Shown here one piece after another: positions 48,725 to 60,800 of a DNA stretch of 64,000 nucleotides. A program made the position numbers and the translations under genes. A model generated the notes under the pieces. The model worked only from the letters and a program-made list of their open reading frames with translations. It was not told the origin of the DNA and ran no database searches. Source of the DNA: Allodiplogaster sudhausi (Eukaryota; Nematoda; Chromadorea; Rhabditida; Diplogasteridae); assembly GCA_945643635.1 (NCBI GenBank), contig CALZFC010000103.1, positions 303,501 to 367,500 of the forward strand, given 5' to 3'. Within the stretch, counting starts at the first letter, position 1, and each line of letters starts with the position of its first letter.

Positions 48725-49745
48725 GTCTCTATTAGTACCCCCGGGTTTCAATAAGGGGCGCTATTGAAAGATGGGTTCTATTAGAGGGATGGGTCCTATG
48801 TTTCAATGTGAAATATTAAAAGTTTGACAACAACATTTTCTCTAAAAAAAAAACAAAAAAAAATATATATATATAATTAATAGCTCGACATCAGTGGGAT
48901 CATCACTGGAATACTCGTTTTACCGGTTTTTGAATGAATTTGCATCCAGTTCATTGGGAAGAACATCCCATGCCTCCAGGATCCATTCGAAATACGTCTC
49001 CAACAGAGGTGTTACTTTTTTGGGAGGCACTATTAGAGAGGGAAGAGGGGTGGGGGGTTCTACTAGAGGGATAGGTACCATTTTCCAATGACAATATCAG
49101 AGGGGGTACTATTAGAGGGGAAGGGTTCTAATAAAGGGGGAGTGGTAAAAATACTGTGGATTAAAAACGAGAGAGAGGGAGAGATTGCGAGAAAGCGAGG
49201 ACGTAAGAGATAGGCGGAGAAGGTCGGAGAATGAGAGAGTTCTCTCTTCCTTATCACCTGCTCTCATTACTCCAAAGAACTCTTCCCTTTACTTCTTCCA
49301 CTTCTGACTGTCATTTCGAACACTCCTCCCAGTTGTCAGATGCAATGCACCAAAACGTATGCAATGTCAACAAGCCGAGATATTGGAACAAATCTGACTC
49401 GTTTTCATTTGTCCCTAACCAAAAGCTTGCTTTTTCATAGAACTTTTTGTTCGAATATTTTTTAGTAATTTCTTGACCTGATGAGTCAAATTACAATGAA
49501 AGAGAGAGAGAGAGAGAGAGAACGAGAGAGGAACAAATTGCATTTTACTTGATATTGTGTTATGCTCGCAAAAATCTGTCACAAAATGACGTTATTCGAT
49601 ATTTATTACCGAAAATCTAATGCATTATGCATAGAAGCGACGTGAAATAATTTTTTGTATAATTTTTTAAAGTATATATTTATAGTGTTTTTCTAATAAC
49701 TTCATTAAGGGCTCCGAAAGGGTATGGCTCTCCCGACGCTTAAAG
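48725..49745. repeat. 1-kb block duplicated at 56320-57445 (copy upstream of gene D)
   Basis: Opens with the G-rich ATTAGAGGG repeat beside CCCCCGGGTTTCAATA, then TAGCTCGACATCAGTGGGAT, CATCCCATGCCTCCAGGAT, a GA tract, TTATCACCTGCTCTCATT, and AGGGCTCCGAAAG near the end. The same order occurs upstream of gene F. Confidence 0.9.
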
Positions 49746-50380
49746 AATGTTTCGCCAAACAATTCAAAATAAGCATTTGACCCATGTAGTGTCTCATGCG
49801 GAACTATCCTCATTTTCAATCTACAGTATGTACGGGTTCTCTACCATGGAATTTTTCGTAAGGCTGCGATTTTCATTGGGTTTAGTGTGTCTTTCCTCCC
49901 ATCTTAAGTTTGTTGTGATGTAACTCCCACTGTGAGCGAACGTGTTAAGAAAACACCGTCAATGTCGGTTACGCGCTCCGATATGCACATTTCCCTACGC
50001 ACGAATGTCCCTGCCGTGGTGGCTGCCTTCTTTCTGCTTCAAAATTTTTGTGAAAAATGGCGGGAAATTCAAATAATCGCTCATGACTCTTAGTTCAAAG
50101 TACGTGAGGGGTTTACAGTAATCCCCGACTAAAGCGTTAGTTTTCTCTGGAAAGAAGGATTTTTGTGACTTCGGGCTACACACAATCGAATTTTCTCGCA
50201 CTACCTGATCACATAAGGTGAAAAAACGAAACATTAATTATTGGCTGGAGACCTCCTTTAACGAACATAACAATTATTTATCTCTTTTCGATCGCAGCAT
50301 GAAATTCATGCATTGTAGTTGTTATTCGTTTCAAGCACTTATAATTAAAATAGAGCGAAACATTTTCTAGTGGTCAATTC
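49746..50380. other. Upstream region of bath gene D
   Basis: No gene seen. AACGAACATAACAATTATTT at 50262 begins a flank shared with genes E (51550) and F (57452). A TTTTCTAG acceptor ends at 50370, eleven bases before the start codon; the same arrangement precedes gene H, suggesting a spliced-leader site. Confidence 0.5.
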
Positions 50381-51635
50381 ATGGGTACCGTGGCAGAAGC
50401 CATGTCCGGTGGCATGATTCGTCTGGACGTGCCGAAATTGGCTGATCTGAAGAATCAATTGGAGTCACCAAAAGTCTTGATCTACGGTCTGAATTGGTAG
50501 GTGACATCAAAAGAAAATATAAGTTTGTTATTCAGGTTATTCTGTGTTCTATGTGTTTTGTTTTAAAAGAACCATACAATGAATGATGCTGCAGAAGTAC
50601 ATTAGGACCATTTGAAAGCGCGCAATCAAATATTTGGCCCTTCTTTTGATTAGAGAACGAGAGAACGAGGTGGTCGCAAACAGCTACAATAAAAGATTGG
50701 GCCGAGCCATAGTTTTTTACTTTTAACTTTGTAACAAGTTGACAAAAACGGTTCAAACATTCTGGTAGTACATTTTAAACAGATGTGAATAGATTCACGT
50801 TCATAAAACGATATGTTAATTATTCAATGAACTGCTCATTTCAGCCCTGACAATGAAGAAATATATTACTCTAAAGATAAATGAAAGCTGAAACTTGATG
50901 TGCCTGATCCATCGCAGTTAGACTTAGCATCTTTTACTGTTCATGCGATTATTGCAGGCACTTGGTTGTGAGATCTGAATGCTCTGAGCGTACTGGTAAT
51001 GTGAAGAACTTGTCCGTCTACATCTACTGCAACTCGGAGAGCAAGGATACAAACTGGAGCTGCGACTGCAGTATAACGTTCACTCTTCTGGCGCAAAAGG
51101 GCAATAAGCCGTACACCGTGACGGTTTGTAAACTTTAGGGAGCCCATGCATCAACATTTTGTTACCGCTGAACGGGGATCCTCTCTCACTCTTTAATCGT
51201 GCAAGGTAAATTAGGGATTTTAGCTCTGCCTCTCTGTTTCAGCTCTCATGCAAGTTCACATGCAACGAAAACAACAGAGGATACGCCTCATTTATGAACT
51301 GGGACGACGTCCTCAATCCGGAGAAGGGCTTTATCAGAGAGGATGGCGGAATTGTTATCGAAGCTGCTGTCACCGTCAAGAATGTCGGCCGTGTACAGTA
51401 AGCTGTTTCTTTTTATATTTATGTTTATGATACATATGTTATCAATTACATGATACAATTTTGCAAGTGATTATATCGTAGAGATATAATCGCAACAGAC
51501 TCTAGTCTTACAATTAGATCAGCTCCACTCTGTGGCTCCTCGATACTTAACGAACATAATAATTATTTATCTCTTATCGATCGCAGCATGAAATTCATGC
51601 ATTGTATTCGTTTCATGAACTTTTATTTAAAATAG
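50381..51635 (+). CDS. MATH-only protein D (BTB replaced by chance tail)
   Basis: Exons 50381-50496, 50958-51123, 51243-51397 and 51518-51635; 555 nt, 184 aa. Residues 9 to about 145 are a complete MATH domain (MIRLDVPKLADLKNQ; RSECSERTGNVKNLSVYIYC; MNWDDVLNPEKGFIREDGG). The last exon begins like the BTB exon of sister genes (SAPLC where they read STPLC or STPFC) but after about 14 nt runs into the upstream flank of gene E, a duplication breakpoint, and ends after 38 non-homologous residues. It can bind a MATH substrate but has no BTB dimer/CUL-3 surface. Expression is not known. Confidence 0.78.
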
Positions 51636-51671
51636 AGCGAAATTTTTTCTAGTGATCAATTCAGGGGTCCC

Positions 51672-54162
51672 ATGGCCGGTGGAATGATTCGTCTGAACGT
51701 GCCGAAATTGGCTGATCTGAAGAATCGATTGGAGTCACCAAAACTCGTGATCGCCGGTCTGAATTGGTAGGTGACATCTAAAGAAAATATTAGTTTTTGT
51801 TATTCAGGTTATTCTGTGTTCTATGTGTTTTGTTTTAAAAGAACCATGCACTGAATGATGCTGCAGAAGTAAATTAGTACCATTTTAACGCGAGCACTCA
51901 AATATTTGGCCCATCTTTTGATAAGAGAACGTGTGAAATAGCAGGTCGCAAACTGCTACAGTAAAAAATTTTCGTTGAATGTGAACGTGCGCGAGAACTG
52001 AAACAGCAGAGCTTAAATCCCTAATTCCCCCCCCCCCCCTTTAGGGCCTAAAATCTCGTCCCGGCCCGGCCCGCAGTTTTATGGCCCTTGAATTTTTTTT
52101 TTTTTAAATAATCGGGCCGGCCCGGGCCCTCGAAATTTGGGCCCGACCGGCCCGATTATTTAAAAATGTCAAATTCCAATTTTTAATTTGTCATTTTCTT
52201 AGCGAAACTTACTTCTTTTAAATTCCCGTTCAAAAAGCTTCTCATTCATTTAATTCTGAAGCGGAATACGAATCTTGAACTTCAAAATTACTCATGATCA
52301 ACAAGAGTTCGGTCGGTCATGAGCATGTTCGCTAGCATATTTTCAAAAAACGGGCCCAATCGGGCCCAGGGTCAAGCAATAGGTTGGGCCCGGCCCTGGG
52401 CCCGATTGCCCCCCCCCCCTACAGGGCCTTGGAAATTTGGGCCGGCCGGCCCTTGTGCCCGGGCCGGGCTTGCATCTCTGTGCATGGTTCAATGCATATA
52501 GTACATATGTATGTATATACATAGACAAAGCAAACTGAATGAAACCACATTGCCATAATTATACTACATATTACTCTAAAAATTAACGAAATCTGAAACT
52601 TGATGTGCTTTATCCATCGCGATTACACTTTGCATCTTTTACTGTTCATTCGATTATTGCAGGCACTTGGATGTGGGATCTGCATGCTCAGACCGTACAT
52701 TTAATGTGAAGAAGTTGATCAACTCCATTCTGCGACTTCACAGCCCTGCAGCCGAACATCACCGATGTTGTTCTCCTCATCGGAGACAAGCGCCTTCACG
52801 TCAAAAAGCAGGTCGTTTTTGCTAGCTACATATGTAGTTAAATATCAATTATTTTCTGGATTTTAAATCTTATTTACAATTCTGGAATAATTATATTACT
52901 CAGTAAGACTCTAAAGATATTTAATCATAATACCTTAAAAATGCAATTTATTATGTATCTTAAGTTCTTGTCTGCGTTCTCACCCATCTTCTACGCGAAG
53001 TTCTACAAAGACCCTACGGAGATGGAAAAGGAGGAAATCAAGCTTGACAAAGTCGTCTTTGAAGAATTCGTTGAGCTTCTCCACATCATTTACCCAACTC
53101 GCAAACCGGTCACAGGTTAAAAAAAAAGAAATTTATTGACTAAATATGTATAAAATAAGGAAGTACAATACTGATTTAATAGTTGTTGCCAGACTTGTTA
53201 GTTCATTTCATTCAAGCCGAGACGGTCGAGTGCCTTCTTCGCCTCGGGGACAGGTTCGTGATGGAAGTCGTGATGCGTGAGTGCAGTAATTTTCTTTGTG
53301 TACCGGAGGGCAACCGAATTCCATTCGAGAAGAAGCTTCTTTACGCCGATAAGTACGGCCTTGAGCCAGTTCAGGCAGTTTTTTCTACATATTAAATCAT
53401 ATCTTACATTTCGTTTTCCTGATATTTTTATTTCGGACTATGAAGAGGTATGATATCTTCAAAGATGCAATTTTACCTTTTAAGATCCTGTCTACGTTCT
53501 CACCTATCTTCTACGAGAAGTTCTACAAGGACCCTGAGGTGATGGACAAGGTGGAGATCAAGGTTGACAATGTCACCTTCGACGAGTTTGTTGAGCTACT
53601 CCACGTCATTTACCCAACTCGCAAACCGGTCACAGGTAAACAATATTAATTAGTTAAATAAATATAAATGTATTTTCCTAATAAAATATAGAAACATAAT
53701 TCCGAGTAATAATTGTAAACAGAGATTTATTCTAGACGAGACGGTCGAGTGCCTCCTCCGGCTCGGGGACAGATTCAAAATGGAAGTCGTTATGCGCGAG
53801 TGCATTCAGTTCCTCTGTGTACCGGAGAGCAATGGAATTCCATTCGAGAAAAAGCTTCTCTACTCCGATAAGTATGGCCTTGAGCGAGTTCAGGCATGTT
53901 TTGGCCTATTGTATTTTTTCCTTTTGTCATACTTTGAAATGTTTTTTTAAATCAAAATCTGTAATATCCTAACCAATAGCTGCTTTTTATATCACATATA
54001 AATAACATGTATGATTATTTAATATATTTTCAGTTCCTCTGTCTGGAATCGCTGAAGAAGTTAGAGGAAGTGAGGGCGTTGAAGGGAAAGAGTGAATACG
54101 GCGAGTTCTCGAGTGAGATGAAGGCAGCGCTGCTCGAGAGGATCTTCCAAGTCACATGCTAA
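51672..54162 (+). pseudogene. MATH-BTB gene E: MATH deleted, BTB/C-terminal exon pair duplicated
   Basis: Exon 1 51672-51766 (MAGGMIRLNVPKLADLKN). The second exon fuses the first 55 nt of MATH exon 2 (52663-52717) directly to a complete BTB exon (52718-52811, TPFCDFTALQPNITDVV), losing the rest of MATH and shifting frame. Then 52965-53115 (FLSAFSPIFYAKFYKDPTEM), 53217-53374 (ETVECLLRLGDRF), and a second pair 53485-53635 (ILSTFSPIFYEKFYKDPEVM) and 53737-53893 (ETVECLL). The last exon is 54034-54162 (FLCLESLKKLEEV; ends RIFQVTC). The 53737-53893 exon counts 157 nt where sisters have 158, one base short after CLL. Both copies keep the GC donor after VQ. Probably not translated across its length. 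Confidence 0.8.
52020..52490. repeat. GGCCC-rich inverted repeat element in gene E intron 1
   Basis: C-runs and GGGCCCGGCCC strings; AATAATCGGGCCGG and CCGGCCCGATTATT face each other near 52110-52170. A short relative sits at 21725-21770. Genes D and H lack it in the same intron. Confidence 0.8.
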
Positions 54163-55190
54163 GAAGTTTCGCGGTGTCCCTGATCCCTCTTCATTTCTCT
54201 CTCTCTCTTTATTTTTTCTCCCGATCGCTGTTCTCGTGTATCTACCGATCGCTCTATTTTCTCTATCCCCCTTCGTATCTCTTTCTCACTCTATGTATCA
54301 CTTTCTGAGTTGTATGGAAAATTTGGAGGGCTGTTGCTAGGAAGGCATTTATGAATCTCTGCGACAACAATTTAAGTTGTAGTTGTGATGTGAAGATATA
54401 AATTCCAAGGCCCCATTCGACAACCAATCCATATTTTTGCTGTCTATCGTCGCGATAAATTCATAGAAGATCTGCAAAAAAACCCTATCAATCTTTACTA
54501 ACTTTCGGTAAGTTCGCTCATCGCAGAGGGCAGAGGGAGAAATGGAGCGAGTGGAAGAGGGAGGCAGAGGAGAGAGAAACGAGTGCGAACGATATAGATA
54601 GACAGCGATTAAAGCAGAACTAGATAGGAAGAGAGAATTCTTCGGAGTAGCGCATTCCAATGTGTGACCTGGCGACTGTCTGGCAATCGTGGCATAGGTT
54701 ACATATTATAGGGTGGGCCTAACCTAAGACAGAAGGCTTTTCTGTGAGCGCGACTCACTGAAATTGAACTTGTGCATACATGATATATGTAGCTATTCCC
54801 ATTTTTACCCGTTATTTCAATGATTACCTCACTGGTTATAAAGATGATCAATCTCTAATACGATTTTCCCAATACAAGTGTTCATGGGGAGAGCGAAGAG
54901 ACGAGTGATGGAGGCAGAGAGATGTTCGTGAAGGAAGAATGTCACTCAGAAGAGGCGCAGTACTCCACGTGAAGCCGCCGTGTCCGCGCCGTCTTCGAAG
55001 AAGACCAAGTCCTCAAGGCAAGAGTCTGTTCTGAGACTTACACTTTTCCGTTTAAAAACCATTTAAAAGAATGGTATTAAAACAGAATAATTTATAAACG
55101 AACAATGAGGAAGTTGGCCCCGAGGAGAGTCGCCTTGTGCCACTTTCTCTCTCTCTCTCTCTTATTAATGGGCAGCAATATCAGATAGGG
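54163..55190. other. Intergenic, unassigned
   Basis: CT-rich 54195-54300, GA-rich 54530-54600. At 54950-55030 a plus-strand reading STPREAAVSAPSSKKTKSSR looks like a basic nuclear-protein segment but has no family match I can name. Confidence 0.35.
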
Positions 55191-55194
55191 ATAT

Positions 55195-55480
55195 TTTCAC
55201 CTCTGACAGTACTGCACATTGCTAAAAGCGGCTTCTCATTATGACACGTACATCGCACGCCGAAGTTGTGCGTGTCCGTATATAGCTCATTCATGATTCC
55301 TCCACATCTTGCGGGTCTCGCCGACGTTCTGGTAGAAGGTCGAAACGTCGGCGAGATCCGCAAGATGTGGAGAGGAATCATGAAGGAGCGGTACACCTGC
55401 ATGCAAATAGTTGTTCGAGCTAATAATTATGCAAATTATGACTCAATGAATGCTAAAGTAGAAGTGGTGGTTGTTTTGGT
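55195..55480. pseudogene. Inverted pair of scramblase-like exon fragments
   Basis: Arms near 55293-55330 and 55341-55380 form a long imperfect palindrome around CTGGTAGAAGG. The plus arm reads VGEIRKMWRGIMKERYT; the minus arm, in a shifted frame, reads GGIMNELYTDTHNFGVRC. Together they resemble the VGxIxKxWxGxxxExxTDxxxF motif of phospholipid scramblases. Both pieces are too short to be functional. Confidence 0.4.
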
Positions 55481-55945
55481 CGGCGGCGGTGAGTTCCATG
55501 AGGACCTGGACGGACGAGTCTTGGATGCAGAAGCCGTTTGTGAAGAGGGGACGCTGATGCACCCAGGCAACCTGAAGCGGAGTGCTCAGAGCATAGAAAA
55601 CTTATTCTTCTTCTTTTCCTTCACAACTGACCACATTGCTGGGCGGATCCTCGACCATGCACAGTTAAGTGCTCGTTAAATTTGAAATTCAAAGTATCTT
55701 TCTTCGAAGTACTGAAGATGTATGTAGATTACCAGAGTTATAATCCCTTTTCAGAACGCAGTTTGTCTTCTGAGCCTTCGTGGCGGAATCGTCGTTGTTG
55801 CTGACCCCTGGCTCGCTCCATCTCCGTCTCTCGTCTTCCCACGTGGTTCACCGTATTTTCTATTTTCCTTTTAATCTCCCCCCATCCCTTCCGGAACCTT
55901 GCTATGGTTTGCATCTATGTGCAATGATTAAAATATCGCACTCAT

Positions 55946-55991
<46 letters not shown>

Positions 55992-56319
55992 GCTCTCTTT
56001 CTGTCTCTTTCTATTTCTTTGTGCTAGCTCCCTTATCACGATTACTCATCGGCACCGTCGCTCTCAATTTTATCTCCCTTACTTTTTTCTGCTATCAATC
56101 AATGTGTGATGCTCTTTCGCTTCTCTCATCTCTGTCTCACTTTCTAGGTCTCTCTCTCTCTCACTTTCTTTCTCTTTTCCTCTCACGCGCACTCTCACAC
56201 GCTGCCTCTCTCGCACGCTCTCTCTCTTTCTCTTATCTCTCTCTTTCTCTCATTCTCTCTCTTTCTTTTCCTCTATTTCTCTATCGCTCTCTTTCTTTCC
56301 TTCTGTTTTCCTCTACACC
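55481..56319. other. Low-complexity intergenic DNA
   Basis: 55485-55600 is GC-richer and open on both strands without an identifiable family. 55945-56290 is CT-rich microsatellite. Confidence 0.5.
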
Positions 56320-57445
56320 CCCGGGTTTCAATACCCTTGCGGAGTGAGGGGCACTATTAGAGGGAGGGGCACTATTTTTCAATGTGAAATATTAAAAGTT
56401 TGACAACAACATTTTCTCTCAAAAAATAAAGAATAATTAATAGCTCGACATCAGTGGGATCATCACTGTAATATCCGTTTTACCGGTTTTTGAATGAATT
56501 TGCAATCAGTTCATTGGGAAGAACATCCCATGCCTCCAGGATAAGAACGAGAGAGAGGGAGAGATTGCGAGACATCGAGGACGTAAGAGATAGGCGTAGA
56601 ATGTCAGAGAACGAGAGAGCTTTTCCTTATCACCTGCTCTCATTGCTCCAAAGAACTCTTCCCTTTTATTCTTCCACTTTTGGCTGTCTTATCGAACACT
56701 CCTTCCAGTTGTCAGAAAGTGTAATGGACCTCAAGTTATGCAAGCTTAAAAGAAAGCTGAGATGTTAGAACGAGCTCAATCATTGTTAACTGATATTCAT
56801 GAGTTTCAACCTCCGTTTTCATTCTTCAACTCCGTCTTCGCACCATTTGAACTTTTCGCCATATCCCTGCAAATCTAGCTCTTTTTCATTTGTGTCTAAC
56901 CACAAGCTAATTTTTAAAGCATTGATCTATTTGCAAGACTATTTCTTAAATCAATTTTTTGATCTCATGAGTAACTTGCAACGAAAGAAATGGGCGGATT
57001 TTGCTATGCCCTCGCTGTTAAGCAGTGTTCGTGTACTTCTATGTTACTGTGCGTATATTGAGCTGGCCGGCCGTGGGGTTAACGCCGTGGAATTTGTTGT
57101 TATTCGACGGTCATTTAAAAGCCAAGAAAGAGAGAGAAAGAGAGTGACAGAAAGAGTGAGATAGCTGGCAAAGAGATAGATAGATATTGGGTAGAGAAGA
57201 GAGAGAACGAAAGAGGAACAAAATCCTTTTTACTTGACGTTGTGTTTTACGCACAACATCGGCTACAAAACGACGTTATTCCATATTTATCAACGAAACT
57301 CTAATGCAGTGCGGAAGGAAGCGACGTGTTAGTGATTTAGAAGAAAATTTTTGTGTCTCATTCTTTTTAAGTATATATTTATGTATAGTGTATTTATAAT
57401 ATCTTTAATAAGGGCTCCGAAAGAGAATGGCTCCCCCGATACTTA
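56320..57445. repeat. 1-kb block duplicated from/to 48725-49745 (copy upstream of gene F)
   Basis: Same ordered modules as the 48.7-kb block: CCCCCGGGTTTCAATA, CACTATTAGAGGGAGGGG, TAGCTCGACATCAGTGGGAT, CATCCCATGCCTCCAGGAT, GA tract, TTATCACCTGCTCTCATT, and AGGGCTCCGAAAG. Confidence 0.9.
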
Positions 57446-57834
57446 TCGTTAACGAACATAATCATTATTTATTTATTTTCGATCGCAGCATGAAATGCAT
57501 GCGTTGTTATTTATTTATTTATCGTACATGAAATATATATTTCAGTGTGACAGCACAAATATATGAAGGAAAAATACCATTAGTGCAAATGCCAATAATA
57601 ATGAGAAAGAGTGGGGAAGGGGGGAGGATAGGGATCAACGCACACAAGTCGCACCAAGCCGGGGGGCGCCACTGCCCGGTATCGTCTTTGCCAGAGACGG
57701 TACAAGCTGGAGGAGGGACAGCAGGGGTTTGACGCGCGGTTGTCGATGAGGGCTTTGTGAGGAGAGGAGGAATGTTGTTATTCGCGTCATGAGTAAATAA
57801 TTAAATTAGAACGAAAGGTTTTTTGCTAGCCAAA
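57446..57834. other. Upstream region of bath gene F
   Basis: Begins with the AACGAACATAATCATTATTT flank shared with genes D and E. No separate gene supported; a short GC-richer plus ORF (57547-57732) is unassigned. Confidence 0.4.
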
Positions 57835-60800
57835 ATGTGTCCCTTTGCAGTAGCCATGGCCGGTGGTATGATTCGCCTGGACGTGCCGAATCTGGCCAAG
57901 CTGAAGCTGGCGGAGGCCGTCAAATCGCCAAAAATATGGATCGACGGACTGCCTTTGTACGTCCCTTTAATGAAAAAAAAAATATATTTGTTGGCTGGTG
58001 TGCGTTATTTTAAGTCCAGGCAATGAAGAAATATATAATTGCCTTTGCTGTTTATCCGATTTGACGGCCGTTTCAATATCCGTTTCAACATCAGCCGCCG
58101 TAGTAAAGTGTCGTTTTTTTTGGTAGGAGAACTCCCGGGGCTTCCCTCACCTGGAAACGTCAGATTCTCTTACGAAAATGCCCTATTTCTCTGTCTCTAA
58201 CGCGTCTCCCGCCAGATCTGGCTGGGCTCCCCCACCCTCCACCCCGCACACATGGGTTACTGCGGTCTCTAGCTATCGTCATAGCGTCTCAAATCTCCCC
58301 CACCCGGCAACTTGTGTCTCTCAGTTTTTAATACTCTCTCGATGTCTCTGTTCTCGAAGAATTCTCCGGGAGATCGGCCTTTTCCGGAACAAATGAAATT
58401 GCGCTGTCTCGAACAAACATGCAGCCAAACACATGAAAGAACATTAAGTATATACATTTACAACACAGAGATCGAGAGAGAGAGACAGTACTATCACCTC
58501 TCTCCCTCTCTCCTCTTACTCTATGTTTTTTTTGTAAGATTATGTATCCAATAAAGCAGTCTCAAAATAGACTTTTCATGGCACTTAGCCAACATTCCTC
58601 CCGGCAGATGGTGAAGGGTGGGGGAAGAAAGGTGCCGGAGCAAGTTGCCGGGTCGGTGAATGTACCTCCAGTTCTCCCCCCAAAAAAGCGACACTTTACT
58701 ACGACGGCAGCAGGCAGACCTTTTCAGGTACCTGGATGTGAACTCGTATGGTAGAGTCTACATCGTCTGTACCTGGGAACTCGAGGATACTAGTCGGAAC
58801 TACAACATCGCTGTAACCATCACTTGTCCGGCCCAAAAGGCCGAACATAAGCCGTACTCCAAGAAGGCTCGTGAACTTGCGAGAGCCAATATGTTATTGT
58901 ATTACGGTCACTTTCTTATGAAATCATTTTAGCTCACTTTTTCAGGAAGCTGGAAGATTTAATTGCAATGTAAGCATTTTAATTTTTTCAGTACTCTAGG
59001 ACGTTCAAATTCAAAGAAAAAGTACTTTTCTCCTGTGATATATACCGGGAAATGGGCTTCATCAGAGATGATGGCGGAATTTCTATCGAGGCTGCAATCA
59101 TTGTCAAGGATGACATCGGCGTACAGTAAGCTGTTGCATCTCATGTTTATGATTGTCATGTATAAATTGGCAAATTAATGACGCTTTGCAATTGAAAATT
59201 TCTGCCTTTTTTGATTACCTCGATCAACTTAAGAGAGCCTCTCTGTAAGACTCAAGGAGGCTTGTATAGGCGCCTGCATGGAGGAATTTTTGTTTAGTTT
59301 AGCGTTGTAAACTTTATGAGGGATATATCTAGTGTTCATAACGAAGTCTAGGTGGTCAGAAAGTTTAGAAAATTTTTTTCACTTAGATATAAGTCGTAAT
59401 GTTCAAAAGTTTTGGATGACCATATCTAACGTTATACTTAATATTTCTCAATAATCTTTTCAGTGGTAGATTCCTTGTTCAAAACTACACAAAAAAGTCC
59501 GTGGAGACCATTTTCGAAAAATAAAATTTATGTGACTTTTGACCAATTTAATTTTTTGAAATGGCGTTTTCAGGCAATAACTTTTTTTTACTATTACTTT
59601 CCAAAAATTGAATCTTCCATAAGAAAGAGGAGAAAAAACTACACATAATATGTGTTTACGAGAAAAAATCTCGGATACTTTTTTTTGGGTATCCTAAATT
59701 TGATGTTCATTTTCTACTTTTGAATACTTCCATGGTACGCTTGGTCGAAATGAAATTTTTCTGCATATTATATTTCATTCTTCTGGCAAAAGTACCATGG
59801 ATGGTACTCAAAAGTAGAAAATGAACGTCAAATTTATGTTTCTCGTCTCAAAAATCCATATGGCACAGTTTTCAGAACATAAGTTCCATTGGTACCATTT
59901 ATCTCAGAACAGCTCAAAATAGTCGAATCCTGTCGTCGATTTTTTTTCGAAATTTCAAGATTTCTGAAACATGAACAGGTATTGCTCTTTCAGCGGTGGA
60001 TATATTATGTAAAAGTCTCTGCTCTTTCGAACGGTTATGACCATTTTGGCACTGCAGCTCAAAAATGGCCTGATAGTTGACTCCGAATAGGTTTTCATAT
60101 ATTTATATCACCAGCAATTCTCGTAAAAATGAAATTTCTTGACTTTTAGAATACTTTTGAGTTATATATCATAAAAGAACTTCGATCAATTCTGGAATAC
60201 CCATTATTGGGTGCTAGATGTTTCAAAAGAACAAATTTTAAATATTTGCAAAAAAATATTCAGCAATATCGCCTTCAACAGTCTGCATTCAAATACATAT
60301 TTCCAAAAAAGTATCCTCAGATTTTAATTATAAAGCTGCATCCGACTCAGTTTTAAATGCTCTTTCTTGTAGAATAAATATTATGTGGAAAATAGGTCTA
60401 CATGACCTATTCATGGTCCAAAGAATGAGTATTTTAACACCAGAAATTGGCCAAAAACACAAAAAGTCAATTTTAGGCCTTTAGACTAATTTCGTTTGCA
60501 AACAAAGTATATACCATTTGAAAGAGCATGAAAAATTACATCGAATGGAACATTCGATTTTACAATTGATGAAGTTTGAAAGAAATTATTGGTTGCAGCT
60601 AAAGCCGAAATTAGCTCAGAAACCCGTATTCAAATGCAGATACCCAAAAAAAGTATCCGAGATTTTTCCTCGTAGACACATATTATGTGTAGTTTTTTCT
60701 CCTCTTTCTTATGGAAGATTCAGTTTTTGGAAAGTAATAGAAAAAAAAAATTATTGCCTGAAAACCACACTTCAAAAAATTAAATTTATCAAAAGTCATA

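Noticed and set aside
45835..58280. GCTATCGT at 45835 as TSD partner of the hAT-like end at 58263
   Set aside because: 12 kb apart, and the inverted end at 45843 matches only six bases.
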